Of a stretch of DNA of 64,000 nucleotides, positions 8,686 to 17,554 are shown piece by piece. The translations under genes were made by a program, and so were the position numbers. The notes below the pieces were generated by a model, which did no database searches, had not been told where the DNA came from, and saw only the letters and a list, made by a program, of their open reading frames with translations. Each line of letters begins with the position of its first letter. Within the stretch, counting starts at the first letter, position 1. This DNA comes from Robertmurraya_A mangrovi (GTDB taxonomy: Bacteria; Bacillota; Bacilli; Bacillales; Cytobacillaceae), in contig NZ_JAXOFX010000017.1 of NCBI RefSeq assembly GCF_034427655.1, positions 50,363 to 114,362 on the forward strand, in the 5' to 3' direction.

Positions 8686-9852
8686 GTGAATAACAAGGCT
8701 GATGTGATCATTATTGGTGGCGGTGTTATTGGATCTAGTATTGCATATAATCTTTTGAATGATGGGTTTAGTGGTAGGGTTGTTGTATTTGAGAAAGATG
8801 GTTTGTACGAGTTTGCCTCAACTCCAAGGAGTGTTGGAGGAATCAGGCAACTTTACACAACGGCCATTAATATTCAACTAAGTAAATATAGTCTTCAAGT
8901 TTATAAGAATTTTTCAGAGACCATGACTATTGATCAAGAAAAAGCTGAAATTGATTTTAAACAAAGGGGTTATTTGTTCTTAGCTACAGAAGAGATGATT
9001 CCCCGATTCGAAAAGCACTTGAAACTTCAACATGACAACGGTATTAACTCCGAGCTACTAGGAATCAATGAACTGCTTGAAGTGATACCTGAACTAAATA
9101 TAAATGATTTAGCCGGAGGACTTTATTGCTCAGAAAGTGGATATTTAGATCCATACTCTGTTATGCAAGGTTACATCAAATATGCTAAAAAACTCGGTGC
9201 AGAGTATGTTTACGATGAGGTAGAGAGCTTAATTACGGCAAGAGGGAAGATAACAGGGATTAAACTTATTAACGGACAGACTTACTCAGCTCCTATTGTT
9301 GTGAATTGTGCAGGGGCATGGGCTTCTATTTTAAGTGAGAAAGCTGGTTTGCCTTTACCAGTCGTTCCCCTACCGAGACAAGTGTTTCAATTTGATATTG
9401 AAAAACCATTAAGTAAGTACCTTCCGTTAACGATGGATCCTACCGGTGTTTACTTTCGCCATGAAGGAGAGAAATTCATTGCAGGTTATGCGGAAGAAAT
9501 TGACCCGAAAATTGATTTTAAATGGAAGCGTTCATCCTTTGTTGAACATATTTGGCCCGTGCTTGCCAATCGAGTAACTAACTTTGAACATGCAAAAATC
9601 GAACGTGGTTGGGCAGGATTATATGACTTCAATACAAAGGATCATAACGCTATCTTAGGGGAATATCCTAACATGAAAGGATATTACGTAGCTTTCGGCT
9701 TTAGCGGTCATGGGATGCAGCAGGCACCAGCAGTAGGTAAAGGATTATCTGAGTTAATTCGTACAGGAAAATACGATACGATTGATATGACACCTTTAAG
9801 AGTGGAACGATTTGCTGAAAATGATCTTGTTGTTGAAGATGCAATTTATTAA
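8686..9852 (+). CDS. FAD-dependent oxidoreductase, DAO/sarcosine oxidase-like
   Basis: Flavoprotein of the D-amino-acid-oxidase (DAO) superfamily, 388 residues, which oxidises secondary or primary amines of amino-acid-like substrates. The N-terminal FAD Rossmann motif is IIIGGGVIGSS, followed by the substrate-loop signature STPRSVGGIRQLY, a VVNCAGAWA segment and the C-terminal FGFSGHGMQQAPAVG segment typical of sarcosine/dimethylglycine/pipecolate-type oxidases. The GTG at 8686 is preferred because GGGGTGA lies 5 bases upstream; the GTG at 8677 overlaps that site. The pathway context suggests oxidative removal of an N-substituent or of the amine. The true substrate is unknown. Confidence 0.82.
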   Translation: MNNKADVIIIGGGVIGSSIAYNLLNDGFSGRVVVFEKDGLYEFASTPRSVGGIRQLYTTAINIQLSKYSLQVYKNFSETMTIDQEKAEIDFKQRGYLFLATEEMIPRFEKHLKLQHDNGINSELLGINELLEVIPELNINDLAGGLYCSESGYLDPYSVMQGYIKYAKKLGAEYVYDEVESLITARGKITGIKLINGQTYSAPIVVNCAGAWASILSEKAGLPLPVVPLPRQVFQFDIEKPLSKYLPLTMDPTGVYFRHEGEKFIAGYAEEIDPKIDFKWKRSSFVEHIWPVLANRVTNFEHAKIERGWAGLYDFNTKDHNAILGEYPNMKGYYVAFGFSGHGMQQAPAVGKGLSELIRTGKYDTIDMTPLRVERFAENDLVVEDAIY

Positions 9853-9879
9853 AAACTAGTAATTAAAGGAGAAAGTACG

Positions 9880-10722
9880 ATGAAAAATCTAACGGTAGTC
9901 GGTTCAGGAGTCATGGGTAGAGGGATTGCCTATGTGGCAGCCTTAGGTGGTTTTAATGTATACCTTCAAGATATTCAAGAAGAGAATCTAGAAAAAGCAA
10001 AAACATATATAGAAGTAGAAATGACGAAAAGTGCGGAAAAAGGTTTTCTGACGTTTGCACAAGTAGAGAATGCTCTTAAAAATATCCACTATACTAGTCT
10101 ATTGGAGACAGCTGCAAAGGAAGCAGATATCGTTATTGAAGCGGTATTTGAATTAATGGAATTAAAAGTAGAGATCTTCAAAAAGCTAGATGAGCTTTGC
10201 CCAAAACACACAATCCTTGCCACGAATACTTCCACCATGAGTCCTACAGAAATCGCTGCACAAACTTCTCGTCCAGAAAAATGTATCGCTATGCACTTCT
10301 TTAATCCTGTTCACAAAATGAAGCTAATTGAATTAATTAGAGGTTTAGAAACATCAGATGAAACGGTTGAAATGGCTAAAGCTGTTGGTCAAAAATTAGG
10401 TAAAGAAACGGTGGAAATCAATGAGTTTCCAGGTTTCGTAACGAGTCGTATGAACTGCTTAATTGGAAACGAAGCTATGAATCTCTTAATGGAGGGTGTT
10501 GCTTCTGCCCACGATATTGATAAAGCCATGAAACTAGGGCTGAATCATCCAATGGGACCGTTAGAACTAGCTGATTTAGTAGGTTTAGATACTCGTCTTC
10601 GAAATATGGAATATCTTTATAAAACGCTAGGGGAAAAATACAGACCTTGTCCACTGCTCATTAAATATGTAAAGGCAGGTCGTTTGGGTCGTAAATCTGG
10701 AGCTGGGTTTTATCAATATTAA
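9880..10722 (+). CDS. 3-hydroxyacyl-CoA dehydrogenase (3-hydroxybutyryl-CoA type)
   Basis: NAD(P)-dependent oxidation of 3-hydroxyacyl-CoA to 3-oxoacyl-CoA. At 280 residues it is the stand-alone short form (Hbd/MmgB-like). It has the Rossmann motif VVGSGVMGRGIA, the catalytic region NTSTMSPTEIA followed by HFFNPVHKMKLIELI, and the C-terminal dimer domain (NHPMGPLELADLVGLD). The spacing is 27 bases after the FAD enzyme with AAAGGAGAAA. With the downstream hydratase and thiolase it forms a complete short-chain beta-oxidation set. Carnitine dehydrogenases belong to the same fold, but nothing here points to that activity over the CoA-ester one. Confidence 0.9.
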   Translation: MKNLTVVGSGVMGRGIAYVAALGGFNVYLQDIQEENLEKAKTYIEVEMTKSAEKGFLTFAQVENALKNIHYTSLLETAAKEADIVIEAVFELMELKVEIFKKLDELCPKHTILATNTSTMSPTEIAAQTSRPEKCIAMHFFNPVHKMKLIELIRGLETSDETVEMAKAVGQKLGKETVEINEFPGFVTSRMNCLIGNEAMNLLMEGVASAHDIDKAMKLGLNHPMGPLELADLVGLDTRLRNMEYLYKTLGEKYRPCPLLIKYVKAGRLGRKSGAGFYQY

Positions 10723-10748
10723 TACTCCTCATGATCGGAGGAATGGGT

Positions 10749-11462
10749 ATGAAACAACAATTAAGATGTGAAAAATTAAAAACAGCCCAAGAAGCAGTTG
10801 AAATGATTAGAGAAGGTGATGTGCTATTAGTAGGTGGATTCGGATTATGTGGGACACCATTTACGTTAATTGACACCATTTCAGAATCTAATCACGCTAA
10901 AAATTTAACTATTATTAGTAACAATCTCGGAGAAGCAGGTAAAGGGCTCGGGAAACTACTTATCTCTAAACATATAAAAAAAGCAACCGGATCTTACTTT
11001 ACCTCGAACCGAGATGCCGTAAAGGCTTGGAAAGCGGGAGAGCTTGAAATTGAACTGATTCCACAAGGTACATTAGCAGAAGCTATTCGTGCTGGTGGTG
11101 CGGGTATTGCTGGTTTTTATACAAAAACAGCGGTCGGTACGAAGCTCGCTGAAGACAAAGAAGAAAGAATATTTGATGGAGAAAGATATATTTTCATTCG
11201 AAGTTTAAAAGGCAATGTTGCCTTAATCAAAGCAGCTAAAGCAGATACTTTAGGGAATTTAGTCTATTCTCGAACGGCCCGTAATTTTAATCCGATAATG
11301 GCAACGGCGGCAGACCTCGTGATAGCAGAAGTGGATGTAATCGTTGAAGTAGGAAGCTTAGATCCTGAACATATTGTGACCCCTCATTCATATGTAGATG
11401 TGGTTGTTATGAATGATCGCTATGAAAAAGTAGGAGGTGAATATGTTGAGCGAAAAAAATAG
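10749..11462 (+). CDS. 3-oxoacid CoA-transferase subunit A
   Basis: Alpha subunit (237 residues) of a family I CoA-transferase of the ScoA/AtoD type, which moves CoA from an acyl-CoA donor to a carboxylic acid. Family motifs are VGGFGLCGTP near the N terminus, NNLGEAGKGLG, and RAGGAGIAGFYTKTAVGT. The ATG at 10749 is chosen because GGAGG ends 7 bases upstream; the ATGs at 10731 and 10743 lie before or on top of that site. Its end overlaps the start of subunit B by 20 bases, which suggests coupled translation of the two subunits. Confidence 0.9.
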   Translation: MKQQLRCEKLKTAQEAVEMIREGDVLLVGGFGLCGTPFTLIDTISESNHAKNLTIISNNLGEAGKGLGKLLISKHIKKATGSYFTSNRDAVKAWKAGELEIELIPQGTLAEAIRAGGAGIAGFYTKTAVGTKLAEDKEERIFDGERYIFIRSLKGNVALIKAAKADTLGNLVYSRTARNFNPIMATAADLVIAEVDVIVEVGSLDPEHIVTPHSYVDVVVMNDRYEKVGGEYVERKK

Positions 11463-12123
11463 AGATGAGAGCTTTTATAAAATTAGAATAGCGAAAAGAA
11501 TTGCACGGGAATTACAACCTCATACCGTCGTTAACCTTGGGGTAGGTATCCCAACATTAATTCAGAATTATCTTAATCCAGAACAGAATGTTTATTTACA
11601 ATCAGAGAATGGACTACTTGGGATGGGACCGACTCCTCCAAAGGAAGAAATAGACATGGACTTGATCAGTGCAAGTAAACATCCTATTACGCTTGGAGTC
11701 GGTTCGTCTATTTTTTCAAGTTCGGACTCTTTTGTCATGATACGCGGTGGGCATATTGATGTAGCCGTGTTAGGTGCTCTTCAAGTAAGTGGGAAAGGAG
11801 AAATAGCGAATTGGGCCGTTCCTGGTCAAGACATTTTAGGTGTTGGTGGAGCAATGGACTTAGTGGCTAGCGCGAAGAAGATTATTGTAGCCATCACTCA
11901 TTTGACCAAAAATCAAAAGCCTAAGATTGTTGAAGCTCTAAATTATCCGACTAGTGGAATTCGTACGGCAGAAATGATTGTAACAGAAAAGGCGGTATTT
12001 ACAATTAATCAAGGCGAGCTCTTCTTACGGGAAGTAGCGGAAGACAGCTCCCTTGAGGAAGTACGTCACTTTACCGAAGCCAATTTTATCGTTTCTGACG
12101 ATATGATTTACTCGTATAACTAG
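11443..12123 (+). CDS. 3-oxoacid CoA-transferase subunit B
   Basis: Beta subunit (226 residues) of the same CoA-transferase. The catalytic glutamate that forms the CoA thioester is Glu55 in SENGLLGMGP, and NLGVGIPTL and RGGHIDVAVLGALQVS are conserved family segments. The start at 11443 follows AGGAGG by 5 bases and lies inside the end of subunit A. The A/B pair would activate the acid made by the aldehyde dehydrogenase, or a 3-oxoacid, at the expense of succinyl- or acetyl-CoA. Which acid is used cannot be read from sequence. Confidence 0.9.
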   Translation: MLSEKNRDESFYKIRIAKRIARELQPHTVVNLGVGIPTLIQNYLNPEQNVYLQSENGLLGMGPTPPKEEIDMDLISASKHPITLGVGSSIFSSSDSFVMIRGGHIDVAVLGALQVSGKGEIANWAVPGQDILGVGGAMDLVASAKKIIVAITHLTKNQKPKIVEALNYPTSGIRTAEMIVTEKAVFTINQGELFLREVAEDSSLEEVRHFTEANFIVSDDMIYSYN

Positions 12124-12138
12124 GGAATGGAGGAGAAC

Positions 12139-12915
12139 ATGAACTATAAAAACCTTATTGTGCAAATAGAAGATTCGCTAGGGTTTATTACGATTAATCG
12201 TCCAGAGCTTAGAAATGCGTTAAACCTAGACACATTAAAAGAGATTGAGCATGTTCTTGAGGCTTGGAGAGAGAATCCAGATGTAAAAGTCATTATTTTT
12301 ACAGGGTCTGGTGAAAAGTCTTTTGCTGCTGGGGCTGATATTGCCCAGTTAAACAAAAGAACAATGATTGAGGCCCTACAACCAAACATGACAGCTACTT
12401 ATCGAAAAATTGAAGAATATGATAAGCCAACTATTGCCGCGATTAATGGATACGCCCTTGGTGGCGGTCTTGAATTAGCTCTTGCATGTGACATACGAAT
12501 TGCTTCATTCAATGCAAAAGTGGGGCTTCCAGAAGTAGGTCTAGGTATTATGCCAGGTGCAGGTGGAACCCAACGACTAACCAGAGTGATTGGAAAAGGA
12601 AAAGCAATGGAGCTCATCCTAACAGGCGATTTGTTGACTGCCGAAGAAGCAGAAAGATTTTGTCTAGTTAGTAGAGCCGTTCCTTCTGATGAACTTTTGG
12701 CTACAGCGAAAGAATATGCAAGGAAAATAAGTTTAAAAGGCCCCCTATCATTAAGACTAGCAAAAGCAGCTGTTAATAAAGGGGCTGATATTGAGATGGA
12801 GACCGCTCTATATTTGGAGAAATTATCACAAACGATTTTAATAGCTTCTGAGGATAAAAAGGAAGGAACGAATGCTTTTTTAGAAAAGCGACCTCCAAAC
12901 TTTAAAGGAAAATGA
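12139..12915 (+). CDS. Enoyl-CoA hydratase
   Basis: Crotonase-family protein of 258 residues that adds water across the double bond of an enoyl-CoA. The oxyanion-hole and catalytic segments are present: AAGADIAQ, ALGGGLELALACD and PEVGLGIMPGAGGTQRL, which contain the two glutamates expected of a true hydratase. The ATG at 12139 is used because GGAGGAG lies just upstream; an ATG at 12127 precedes that site. The gene sits between the CoA-transferase and the acyl-CoA dehydrogenase and gives the hydration step of the beta-oxidation set. Confidence 0.92.
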   Translation: MNYKNLIVQIEDSLGFITINRPELRNALNLDTLKEIEHVLEAWRENPDVKVIIFTGSGEKSFAAGADIAQLNKRTMIEALQPNMTATYRKIEEYDKPTIAAINGYALGGGLELALACDIRIASFNAKVGLPEVGLGIMPGAGGTQRLTRVIGKGKAMELILTGDLLTAEEAERFCLVSRAVPSDELLATAKEYARKISLKGPLSLRLAKAAVNKGADIEMETALYLEKLSQTILIASEDKKEGTNAFLEKRPPNFKGK

Positions 12916-12933
12916 GAAATAGGAGTGAGTAGT

Positions 12934-14082
12934 GTGGATTTTACTTTACCTGAAGATATTCTTCTATTAAAAAAGGCGGTTCATGATTTTGTACAAGAGG
13001 AAGTAGAAAAAGTAGCAATGGAAATTGAGGAAAACGACGAAATTCCAGAGCATATTGTAGAAGCCTCAAAAGAGATGGGGTTATTTGGTTTAAGTATTCC
13101 AGAAGAGTATGGTGGATTAGGTCTAGATATGGTCGGTAAATGCGCCATTTACGAGGAATTAGGGAAAACACATAACGGATACACCACCCTGATTGGGGCC
13201 CATACCGGGATCGGTTCGGTGGGGATTGTTGAACTTGGTACGCAGGAGCAAAAAGAAAAATACTTACCAAAAATGGCTACAGGTGAATGGATTGGGGCCT
13301 TTGCTCTTACTGAACCAAGCGCAGGTTCTAACGCAGCCAATTTGAAAACGAAGGCTGTTCGAAAAGGCGATAAATATATATTAAATGGTTCTAAGCACTA
13401 TATAACTAACTCCCTTTGTGGCCATGTTTTTACCGTCATGGCTGTAACCGACCCGAGTAAAGGAGCTAAAGGGATCACATCTTTTATTGTTGAAAAAGAT
13501 TTTCCTGGCTTCAAGGTTGGGGCTGTGGAAAGAAAAATGGGATTAAGAGGATCTCATTCAGCTGAGTTATTTTTCGAAGATTGCGAGGTTCCAGCTGAAA
13601 ATGTGTTAGGAGAAGAGGGCAAAGGGTATGTAAATGCACTTAAAATCTTAGCCAATGGTCGTGCGGGCCTTGCTGCTAGAAACCTAGGGTCTTGTGAAAA
13701 GTTACTTGAGATGAGTATGAATTATGCGATGCAACGAATTCAATTTGAAAAGCCTATTTTTGAACAACAAGCTGTTCAACATATGCTGGCTGACATGGCG
13801 ATGGAAATTGAATTGCTTCGCTCCATGACTTACCGTGTGGCTTGGATGTCTGACAAAGGAATGAGAGTGGTGAAAGAAGCCGCGATGGCAAAGTTATATG
13901 GCTCGGAAGTTTATAACCGAGTGGCAGATTTAGCGGTACAAATTCATGGTGGAATCGGCTATATGCGTGATTATCCAATTGAACGCTTTTATCGTGATGC
14001 TAGAATCACGAAAATCTATGAGGGAACGAGTCAAATTCAAAAGAATATTATTGCAGCAGAATTAAAACGAGGGTTTTTATAA
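12934..14082 (+). CDS. Acyl-CoA dehydrogenase
   Basis: FAD-dependent enzyme of 382 residues that introduces the 2,3 double bond into an acyl-CoA and passes electrons to electron-transfer flavoprotein. FAD and substrate motifs are ALTEPSAGSNAA, KHYITNS, QIHGGIGYMRDYP, and the catalytic base Glu363 in YEGTSQIQ near the C terminus, the position used by short- and medium-chain enzymes. It does not show obvious glutaryl-CoA dehydrogenase features. The GTG at 12934 is preferred over 12925 because AGGAG overlaps the latter. No etfAB genes are in the window. Confidence 0.92.
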   Translation: MDFTLPEDILLLKKAVHDFVQEEVEKVAMEIEENDEIPEHIVEASKEMGLFGLSIPEEYGGLGLDMVGKCAIYEELGKTHNGYTTLIGAHTGIGSVGIVELGTQEQKEKYLPKMATGEWIGAFALTEPSAGSNAANLKTKAVRKGDKYILNGSKHYITNSLCGHVFTVMAVTDPSKGAKGITSFIVEKDFPGFKVGAVERKMGLRGSHSAELFFEDCEVPAENVLGEEGKGYVNALKILANGRAGLAARNLGSCEKLLEMSMNYAMQRIQFEKPIFEQQAVQHMLADMAMEIELLRSMTYRVAWMSDKGMRVVKEAAMAKLYGSEVYNRVADLAVQIHGGIGYMRDYPIERFYRDARITKIYEGTSQIQKNIIAAELKRGFL

Positions 14083-14105
14083 AAGTAATCTGCGAGGTGA
14101 AAATC

Positions 14106-15299
14106 GTGAGAAATGTTGTGATTGTGGAAGGTGTGCGAACCGCCATTGGGAAAATGGGTGGTGCTTTAAAAGATATAGATGTTGATTTTTTATCAGAGAA
14201 AGTAATGCGTGAGGTATTGGTACGCAGCGGTGTGGAGGGAAGGGATGTTGAGGAAGTCATTTGGGGACATTCAAAACAGAGCTCCGACGTTCCTAACCTA
14301 GCCCGCGTAGCTGCTTTAAGAGCAGACCTCCCGATTGAAGTTCCAGGCTATACCGTCCATCGCCAATGTGGATCAGGTCAACAAGCGCTCAATAATGCAG
14401 CTCAACAAATCATGTGCGGGTTAGCAGAGGTCGTATTAGCAGGCGGAGCTGAAAGTATGAGTAATGCTCCATACTATTTAAGAAAGGCAAGATACGGATA
14501 TGGTGCAGGGAATGCAGAAATTATTGATTCAAATACAGAAAGTCAGCCGAGAGCTCAACCTATTGAAGTGTACGGTCAATTAACTATGGGCTTAACAGCA
14601 GAGAATCTGGCTGAAAAATATAATATTAGCCGCTTGGAACAGGATCAATTTGCGTATGAAAGCCAAGTAAAAGCAGCTGCTGCTATTCAAAAAGGACTCT
14701 TCAAACAAGAAATTCTTCCATATGAGATAAAAAAGAAAAAAGAAACAATTTGCTTCGATACAGACGAACATCCACGTCTTACAAGCTTAGAAAAGCTTGC
14801 TACTCTAAGACCTGTTTTTAAAGACGGTGGAAGTGTAACAGCAGGGAATTCAAGTGGACGTAACGACGGGGCTGCGGCCTTAATTTTAATGTCAGAAGAT
14901 GAAGCGAAAAATCGTGGGTTGTCTCCTCGCCTTCGTGTGGTCTCACAAGCGGTTGCTGGAGTGTCCCCAGAAATTATGGGAATTGGCCCAGTACCTGCTA
15001 CAATCAAAGCTTTAAAACTAGCTGGTTTAACTTTGAATGATATCGATTTAATAGAATTAAACGAAGCCTTTGCTGCTCAGGCACTAGCGGTTGTTAAAGA
15101 GTTAGAAATTGATCAGAAGAAGCTTAATGTAAACGGCGGTGCAATCGCTTTAGGACATCCCATCGGAGGTACAGGGGCGATTTTAATGGTAAAATTAATG
15201 CACGAGATGGAACGTAGAGGAAGCAAATATGGTTTAGTGACTGCATGTATTGGCGGAGGCCAAGGCATTGCGACGATTGTTGAAAATCTACGGGTGTAA
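14106..15299 (+). CDS. Acetyl-CoA C-acyltransferase (thiolase)
   Basis: Thiolase of 397 residues that cleaves 3-oxoacyl-CoA to acetyl-CoA and a shortened acyl-CoA. The catalytic residues are all visible: Cys88 (HRQCGSGQQAL), His351 (ALGHPIGGTG) and Cys381 (ACIGGGQG), and NEAFAAQ is conserved. The GTG at 14106 follows GAGGTGA by 5 bases and is preferred to 14097. It follows the acyl-CoA dehydrogenase by 23 bases. The length and motifs fit an acetoacetyl-CoA or 3-ketoacyl-CoA degrading enzyme. Confidence 0.93.
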   Translation: MRNVVIVEGVRTAIGKMGGALKDIDVDFLSEKVMREVLVRSGVEGRDVEEVIWGHSKQSSDVPNLARVAALRADLPIEVPGYTVHRQCGSGQQALNNAAQQIMCGLAEVVLAGGAESMSNAPYYLRKARYGYGAGNAEIIDSNTESQPRAQPIEVYGQLTMGLTAENLAEKYNISRLEQDQFAYESQVKAAAAIQKGLFKQEILPYEIKKKKETICFDTDEHPRLTSLEKLATLRPVFKDGGSVTAGNSSGRNDGAAALILMSEDEAKNRGLSPRLRVVSQAVAGVSPEIMGIGPVPATIKALKLAGLTLNDIDLIELNEAFAAQALAVVKELEIDQKKLNVNGGAIALGHPIGGTGAILMVKLMHEMERRGSKYGLVTACIGGGQGIATIVENLRV

Positions 15300-15317
15300 T
15301 TTTTGGGAGGAGTAGAA

Positions 15318-16313
15318 ATGACCAAACCGAAAGTATTGCAAATCCTTCCTATGTATCATCCTAACGGGGAAAAGGTACTTAGAGAAGGGGCTGAAGTATT
15401 TCAAACGAATCTTTATGATATACCCCACCTTTGTGAATGTGTAAAAGGAGTAGAAGCAATCGTCCTTAGAGCACCAGCAAAAATTACGAAAGAAGTGATC
15501 GATGCCAACCCTAATATTAAAGTCATTTCTGGAGCAGGGGTAGGGCTAGATAATATTGATGTTGAATATGCGACGAAAAAAGGAATTCTAGTTCTTCATG
15601 CGCCGTCTGTTAATAAAGTATCAACAGCTGAGCATGCGATTATGCTCATCATGGCCCTTGCAAAAAATGTTATTCCCATGCATGAAGAAATGAAAAAAGG
15701 AAATTATGATTCAAGAAATACGATTCCATCTAGAGAACTTAAAGGCAAAAAGGTTGGCCTAATTGGTTTTGGAAATATTGCTCAAGAAGTAGCTAGAAGA
15801 CTAAAGCTTGGATTTGAGATGGAAGTGACGGCTTGGGTAAGGGAATACAAGCCTGAAAAACATGGGATAGCAGAAGAAATAGGGATTCATATTAACACGA
15901 ACATGGAAGAAGTTTTTTCCGATGCTGATTTTGTTTCCCTTCATATTCCGTTGAATGAACACACACGGAAAAGCATTGATAGCAAATTATTTAAATTGAT
16001 GAAACCAAGCGCCTATTTAATTAATACAGCAAGAGGCGCAATCATCAATCAAGAGGATTTGTATCTAGCTTTAAAAGAGCATTACCTTGCTGGCGCAGGA
16101 CTTGATGTATTTGAGCCAGAGCCACCTGCAAAGGATTTACCATTGTTGTCCCTACCAAATGTCATTGTAACACCACATGTAGGAGGGACGACAGTCGAGT
16201 GTAATTATATTATGTCAACTACAGTAGCGGAAAATGTCATTAAGACTTTAAACGGTGAAAAACCGGACTATATAGGAAACCCTGAATTGTTAAAGTCTAA
16301 AATGTTGGAATAG
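15318..16313 (+). CDS. D-isomer-specific 2-hydroxyacid dehydrogenase
   Basis: NAD-dependent enzyme of the 3-phosphoglycerate dehydrogenase family, 331 residues, without a C-terminal ACT domain, so not a standard SerA. The NAD motif is GLIGFGNIAQEVA, and the catalytic Arg/Glu/His set appears in NTARGAIINQ, VFEPEPP and TPHVGGTT. The ATG at 15318 follows GGGAGGAG; an upstream TTG at 15303 has no site. It probably interconverts a 2-oxo and a 2-hydroxy acid. With the next gene it suggests that a hydroxy-dicarboxylate such as malate or tartrate, or a homolog, is part of the pathway. Confidence 0.85.
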   Translation: MTKPKVLQILPMYHPNGEKVLREGAEVFQTNLYDIPHLCECVKGVEAIVLRAPAKITKEVIDANPNIKVISGAGVGLDNIDVEYATKKGILVLHAPSVNKVSTAEHAIMLIMALAKNVIPMHEEMKKGNYDSRNTIPSRELKGKKVGLIGFGNIAQEVARRLKLGFEMEVTAWVREYKPEKHGIAEEIGIHINTNMEEVFSDADFVSLHIPLNEHTRKSIDSKLFKLMKPSAYLINTARGAIINQEDLYLALKEHYLAGAGLDVFEPEPPAKDLPLLSLPNVIVTPHVGGTTVECNYIMSTTVAENVIKTLNGEKPDYIGNPELLKSKMLE

Positions 16314-16322
16314 GAGACTTTT

Positions 16323-17402
16323 ATGAAAAATTATTCAATTGCTCTTCTCCCTGGAGATGGGATTGGGGTAGATGTCGTTAGAGAAGGAAAAAAAGTGTTA
16401 GATACGGTTAGTGCTTTGCATGGTGGTTTTACTCTGAACTACGAAGAATATGATTGGAGTTGTGAGTACTACGCCAAGCATGGAAAAATGATGCCTGATG
16501 ATGGATTAGAGCGATTAAGGAACTTTGATTCTATCTATTTAGGTGCTGTTGGATATCCTGGTGTTCCTGATCATGTTTCTTTATGGGGATTACTTCTACC
16601 GATTAGACGCCAATTTGAGCAATATATTAACCTGCGTCCAGTTAAACTTCTAAAAGGAATACAGTCGCCACTTGCTGGAAAGACTCCAGAGGATTTGGAT
16701 TTAATCGTGATCCGTGAAAATGTTGAAGGGGAGTACTCCAATATCGGTGGAAGAATGTATGAAGGAACCGATATGGACATGGCAATCCAAAATAGCGTTT
16801 TCACTAAAAAGGGTGTTGAAAGAGTATTGCGCTATGCTTTTGACCTTTCACAAGCGAAAGGAAAGAAGAAGCATGTCACAGCAGCTACAAAATCAAACGG
16901 AATTAATCACACGATGCCATTTTGGGATGAATATGTTCACAAAATAAATAAGGAATATCCTGATGTAACAAGCAGTATTGTCCATATTGATGCTTTAGCG
17001 GCTTTCTTTGTGAGCAAACCAGAGACCTTTGATGTTGTGGTTGCTTCTAACTTATTTGGTGATATTTTAACAGACCTTGGTGCTGCAATTGTTGGCGGAC
17101 TTGGAATCGCTCCATCAGCCAATATCAACCCTGAGAAGAGGTATCCATCCATGTTTGAACCCGTTCATGGTTCTGCACCTGACATAGCAGGTAAAGGGAT
17201 TGCAAACCCCATTGCTGCTATCTGGTGTACGAGTATGATGCTAGAGCAACTGGGAGAACAAGATTCAGCTGAGGCAATTATGACTGCCATTGAAGATGTT
17301 CTACAAGAAAAGGAAATCTTAACGCCGGACTTAGGCGGAAAATCAACGACTGAAGAAGTTGGGGATTATATTTGTAAGAAATTGAAGAATTCATTAAATT
17401 AG
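16323..17402 (+). CDS. Tartrate/D-malate dehydrogenase (decarboxylating) family
   Basis: Isocitrate/isopropylmalate-dehydrogenase superfamily enzyme of 359 residues, of the TtuC/DmlA (YeaU) and B. subtilis YcsA group. It would oxidise and decarboxylate a hydroxy-dicarboxylate with NAD and a divalent metal. Motifs are LLPGDGIGVDVV, the substrate loop with RENVEGEYSNIGG, ASNLFGDILTDLGAA for metal binding, and FEPVHGSAPDIAGKGIANP for the cofactor. YNWS-type N-terminal residues (EEYDWSCEYY) are typical of this subgroup rather than LeuB. It is the last gene of the long operon, followed by a strong two-way terminator. Confidence 0.85.
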   Translation: MKNYSIALLPGDGIGVDVVREGKKVLDTVSALHGGFTLNYEEYDWSCEYYAKHGKMMPDDGLERLRNFDSIYLGAVGYPGVPDHVSLWGLLLPIRRQFEQYINLRPVKLLKGIQSPLAGKTPEDLDLIVIRENVEGEYSNIGGRMYEGTDMDMAIQNSVFTKKGVERVLRYAFDLSQAKGKKKHVTAATKSNGINHTMPFWDEYVHKINKEYPDVTSSIVHIDALAAFFVSKPETFDVVVASNLFGDILTDLGAAIVGGLGIAPSANINPEKRYPSMFEPVHGSAPDIAGKGIANPIAAIWCTSMMLEQLGEQDSAEAIMTAIEDVLQEKEILTPDLGGKSTTEEVGDYICKKLKNSLN

Positions 17403-17413
17403 AACTAAAAATA

Positions 17414-17444
17414 AAAGGCTGACACATCAAAAATGTCAGCCTTT
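17414..17444. terminator. Bidirectional terminator
   Basis: Perfect 11-bp stem AAAGGCTGACA/TGTCAGCCTTT with a 9-base loop, flanked by A-rich and T-rich sides, between convergent genes. Confidence 0.9.
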
Positions 17445-17449
17445 CACTA

Positions 17450-17554
17450 TTAATCCTCATATTCAGTCGTTAACGTTCGATAAACCATATATGAAAAGCC
17501 ACCCCAGAAAATACCGAGCATGAGAACCATCATAATAATAGTGGATGCACCCAT
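17450..17554 (-). CDS. MetS-like small subunit of NSS transporter
   Basis: A 34-residue membrane peptide, too short for routine ORF lists: it begins MGASTIIMMVLML, continues through a WGG motif, and ends with an acidic tail. A single transmembrane helix ending in WGG(F/A) right after an NSS-family carrier gene is the signature of MetS, the small subunit of the MetPS methionine/alanine importer of Corynebacterium. Its ATG directly abuts the stop codon of the transporter gene (TAA-ATG), and GGAGG lies 8 bases before it inside the transporter coding end. Likely needed for carrier activity. Confidence 0.8.
   Translation of the reverse strand: MGASTIIMMVLMLGIFWGGFSYMVYRTLTTEYED

Noticed and set aside
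12934..14082. Acyl-CoA dehydrogenase read as glutaryl-CoA dehydrogenase, which would prove a lysine/glutarate pathway
   Set aside because: The motifs fit general short- or medium-chain enzymes and no decarboxylase-specific feature was seen, so the substrate was left open.
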